Of a DNA stretch of 64,000 bases, positions 62,752 to 64,000 are shown in pieces. The notes beneath the pieces were generated by a model, which saw nothing but the letters and a program-made list of their open reading frames with translations, had not been told where the DNA came from and did not search any database. Position 1 is the first letter of the stretch; every line of letters starts with the position of its first letter. A program made the position numbers and the translations under genes. This stretch comes from CAYMPW01 sp964392725 (GTDB lineage Archaea; Thermoplasmatota; Thermoplasmata; Methanomassiliicoccales; Methanomethylophilaceae), in assembly GCA_964392725.1 (NCBI GenBank), contig CAYMPW010000003.1, positions 11,490 to 75,489 on the forward strand. The letters run 5' to 3'.

Positions 62752-63841
62752 AAATAAGGGCGAATGGTCTGAATTGCATGTTTTTTTAACATTGCTCAAA
62801 AATGCACGCGTATATGCCGCAGACGAGAATCTGAATAAAATCGATGATATATTCTACATTATAAGAAAAATTGTTCGTAACGAGCACGAAGGAATTTATG
62901 ATTATATCATTACCGACGGCGGGGAATCGATAGAAATCTACGAAAAAGACGTGCTTTGCGCAACGATCCGTCGCAATAAAATCATTGCCGACTCGGAAAT
63001 TATAATCGATACACTGTTTGAAGAAAATAAAGGCGGTGTGATTCATATGGATTCCGTGGGAACCATTCTGGATGATTATCATATAGACAATATAAGTCAA
63101 AATTCCAGATCGAAAGAGGACATCATTCTGGAAATATATGATTACCATTCCGGTTTGACCCGTACACTTCCGTTCAGTATCAAATCTTTCGTGGGAAACA
63201 ATCCGACATTGATCAATTCTTCGCAACAGACCAATTTCGAATACAAGATTACCGGAAATCTTTCCGATGATGAAATTGAGGAAATAAACAATCTGTCGAT
63301 ATATCGTAAAGACGTTCCAAAGGCAGATGTCAGAGGGAGATTCGATGCGATTTTGTCCAAAGGTTGCGGTTTGGAATACGCGGGAATGCATAGTAAGACA
63401 TACGAGGGAAATTTAAGACTCGTAGATTCCAAATTACCTGAAATTTTAGGAGAACTTATCAAGCTCAGATTTGAAACGGGAGAAACGGACTTCAAGACTT
63501 TAACTAATATTTTGTCCGAAAAAAATCCATTGGATTTTCAAGGTTCACAACCGTTTTACAGGTACAAGCTTTCAAAATTCCTTATGGAGTCTTTCACGGG
63601 AATGGTACCGGGAACAGAATGGAACGGATACGAAAATACACACGGCGGATACATTGTCGTTAAGTCTGATTTGGAGGTCCTGTGTCTCCATCTGAATAAT
63701 CGTAACGAGTTTGAAAATTACCTTTTCAACAATGCGTATTTGGATACGTACAGCACAACCAGATCTAATTATGCGACAATCGAAAAAACAGATGGGGGTT
63801 TGATATTCCGTCTGAATTTGGTCGTAAGGTTGAGGAAATAA
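62732..63841 (+). CDS. HpaII-family type II restriction endonuclease
   Basis: 369 residues. NKGEWSELHVFLTLL and VYAADENLNKI at the start, FSIKSFVGNNPTLINSSQQT at about 152-171 and the basic end LVVRLRK resemble HpaII. HpaII cuts C^CGG; specificity here is inferred. ATG lies in the methyltransferase gene, ensuring that protection is made first. Full length for the family. Confidence 0.88.
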   Translation: MKSNVGKNKGEWSELHVFLTLLKNARVYAADENLNKIDDIFYIIRKIVRNEHEGIYDYIITDGGESIEIYEKDVLCATIRRNKIIADSEIIIDTLFEENKGGVIHMDSVGTILDDYHIDNISQNSRSKEDIILEIYDYHSGLTRTLPFSIKSFVGNNPTLINSSQQTNFEYKITGNLSDDEIEEINNLSIYRKDVPKADVRGRFDAILSKGCGLEYAGMHSKTYEGNLRLVDSKLPEILGELIKLRFETGETDFKTLTNILSEKNPLDFQGSQPFYRYKLSKFLMESFTGMVPGTEWNGYENTHGGYIVVKSDLEVLCLHLNNRNEFENYLFNNAYLDTYSTTRSNYATIEKTDGGLIFRLNLVVRLRK

Positions 63842-63934
63842 ATGTTTTCAATTATCACTGTAGAGGTTGATTGATTTAGTTTAATGGCACTTCGGTTTAA
63901 GCATGTGTTATACACTCAACCATCGCAAGTTATT

Positions 63935-64000
63935 TCAAAAATACATTGGCGCAGGAGGTATTTTTTCATACGGTATTCCTTCCAAATCAATGGTATACAT
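63935..64000 (-). CDS. Possible C-terminal end of a gene entering from the right
   Basis: The - strand is open from the edge to TGA at 63935 (21 residues, ending PPAPMYF). Too short to identify. The 93 bases between it and the HpaII-like gene show no other feature. Confidence 0.3.
   Translation of the reverse strand: MYTIDLEGIPYEKIPPAPMYF

Noticed and set aside
63866..63935. tRNA-like stretch after the HpaII-like gene
   Set aside because: It looks faintly tRNA-like (TTTAGTTTAATGG) but has no T-arm GGTTCRANNC and no closing acceptor stem.
1..64000. CRISPR array, rRNA genes, insertion sequences or prophage
   Set aside because: No regularly spaced direct repeats, rRNA signatures, transposase or phage genes were seen.

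Overview
The window is archaeal chromosomal DNA, moderately AT-rich and gene-dense. The information-processing genes are archaeal: the small subunit of polymerase D, PriL, TFB, Gar1, Spt5, a long tRNA splicing endonuclease, L7Ae, S6e, S28e, L24e, aIF2 gamma, aIF5B and EF-1 beta. Several genes appear to have leaderless promoters, with a TATA box about 25 bases before the start codon. The gene set would fit a Thermoplasmata-related methanogen such as Methanomassiliicoccales. That assignment is inference; no marker in the window proves it.

Layout. 1-8.2 kb: polymerase D small subunit (cut by the left edge), a UPF0201 gene with a TIM-barrel isomerase, an XRE regulator/TraB-like/CPBP operon, and a heat-shock operon (HSR1-like regulator, CDC48, Hsp20) with its own palindrome. 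8.35-11.7 kb: a divergent nitrogenase-superfamily pair, in which one protein fuses a NifH-like and a NifD-like half and the next gene is NifK-like. 11.8-16.9 kb: endA, TFB, gar1, a small membrane protein, purE, guaA subunit B and UPF0147. 17.2-20.9 kb: secE-spt5-L11 and L1-L10-L12. 21-22.1 kb: a tandem ribbon-helix-helix protein with a divergent FtsZ homologue. 22.1-31.1 kb: metabolic and housekeeping genes, including a tight operon from phosphopantothenate synthetase through AHCY, a PfkB kinase and an adenylate kinase to a CDP-alcohol phosphatidyltransferase, then PriL, a radical SAM enzyme and malic enzyme. 31.1-52.4 kb: a large surface-glycan locus with a flippase, many GT2 and GT4 glycosyltransferases, two copies of a membrane-protein plus anchored-partner module, and a full gene set for GDP-D-glycero-D-manno-heptose; EF-1 beta, a zinc ribbon, a DUF89 protein and ilvE lie within it. 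52.4-60.9 kb: ribosomal and translation genes, NDK, a sugar-phosphate isomerase, cyclophilin, NfeD and an SPFH protein. 61-63.8 kb: a restriction-modification cassette (Vsr, C5 methyltransferase, HpaII-family endonuclease).

The most unusual items are the NifH-NifD fusion with a cysteine-poor NifK-like partner; a palindrome ATTGGA-N7/9-TCCAAT upstream of it and at two other promoters; an FtsZ homologue without the usual T7-loop acidic residues, next to a double ribbon-helix-helix protein; a heptose pathway in an archaeal glycan locus; a K-turn in the L7Ae leader; and two glycan genes that appear to start at AUU and CUG. Product names come from reading the translated sequence. No database search was run.
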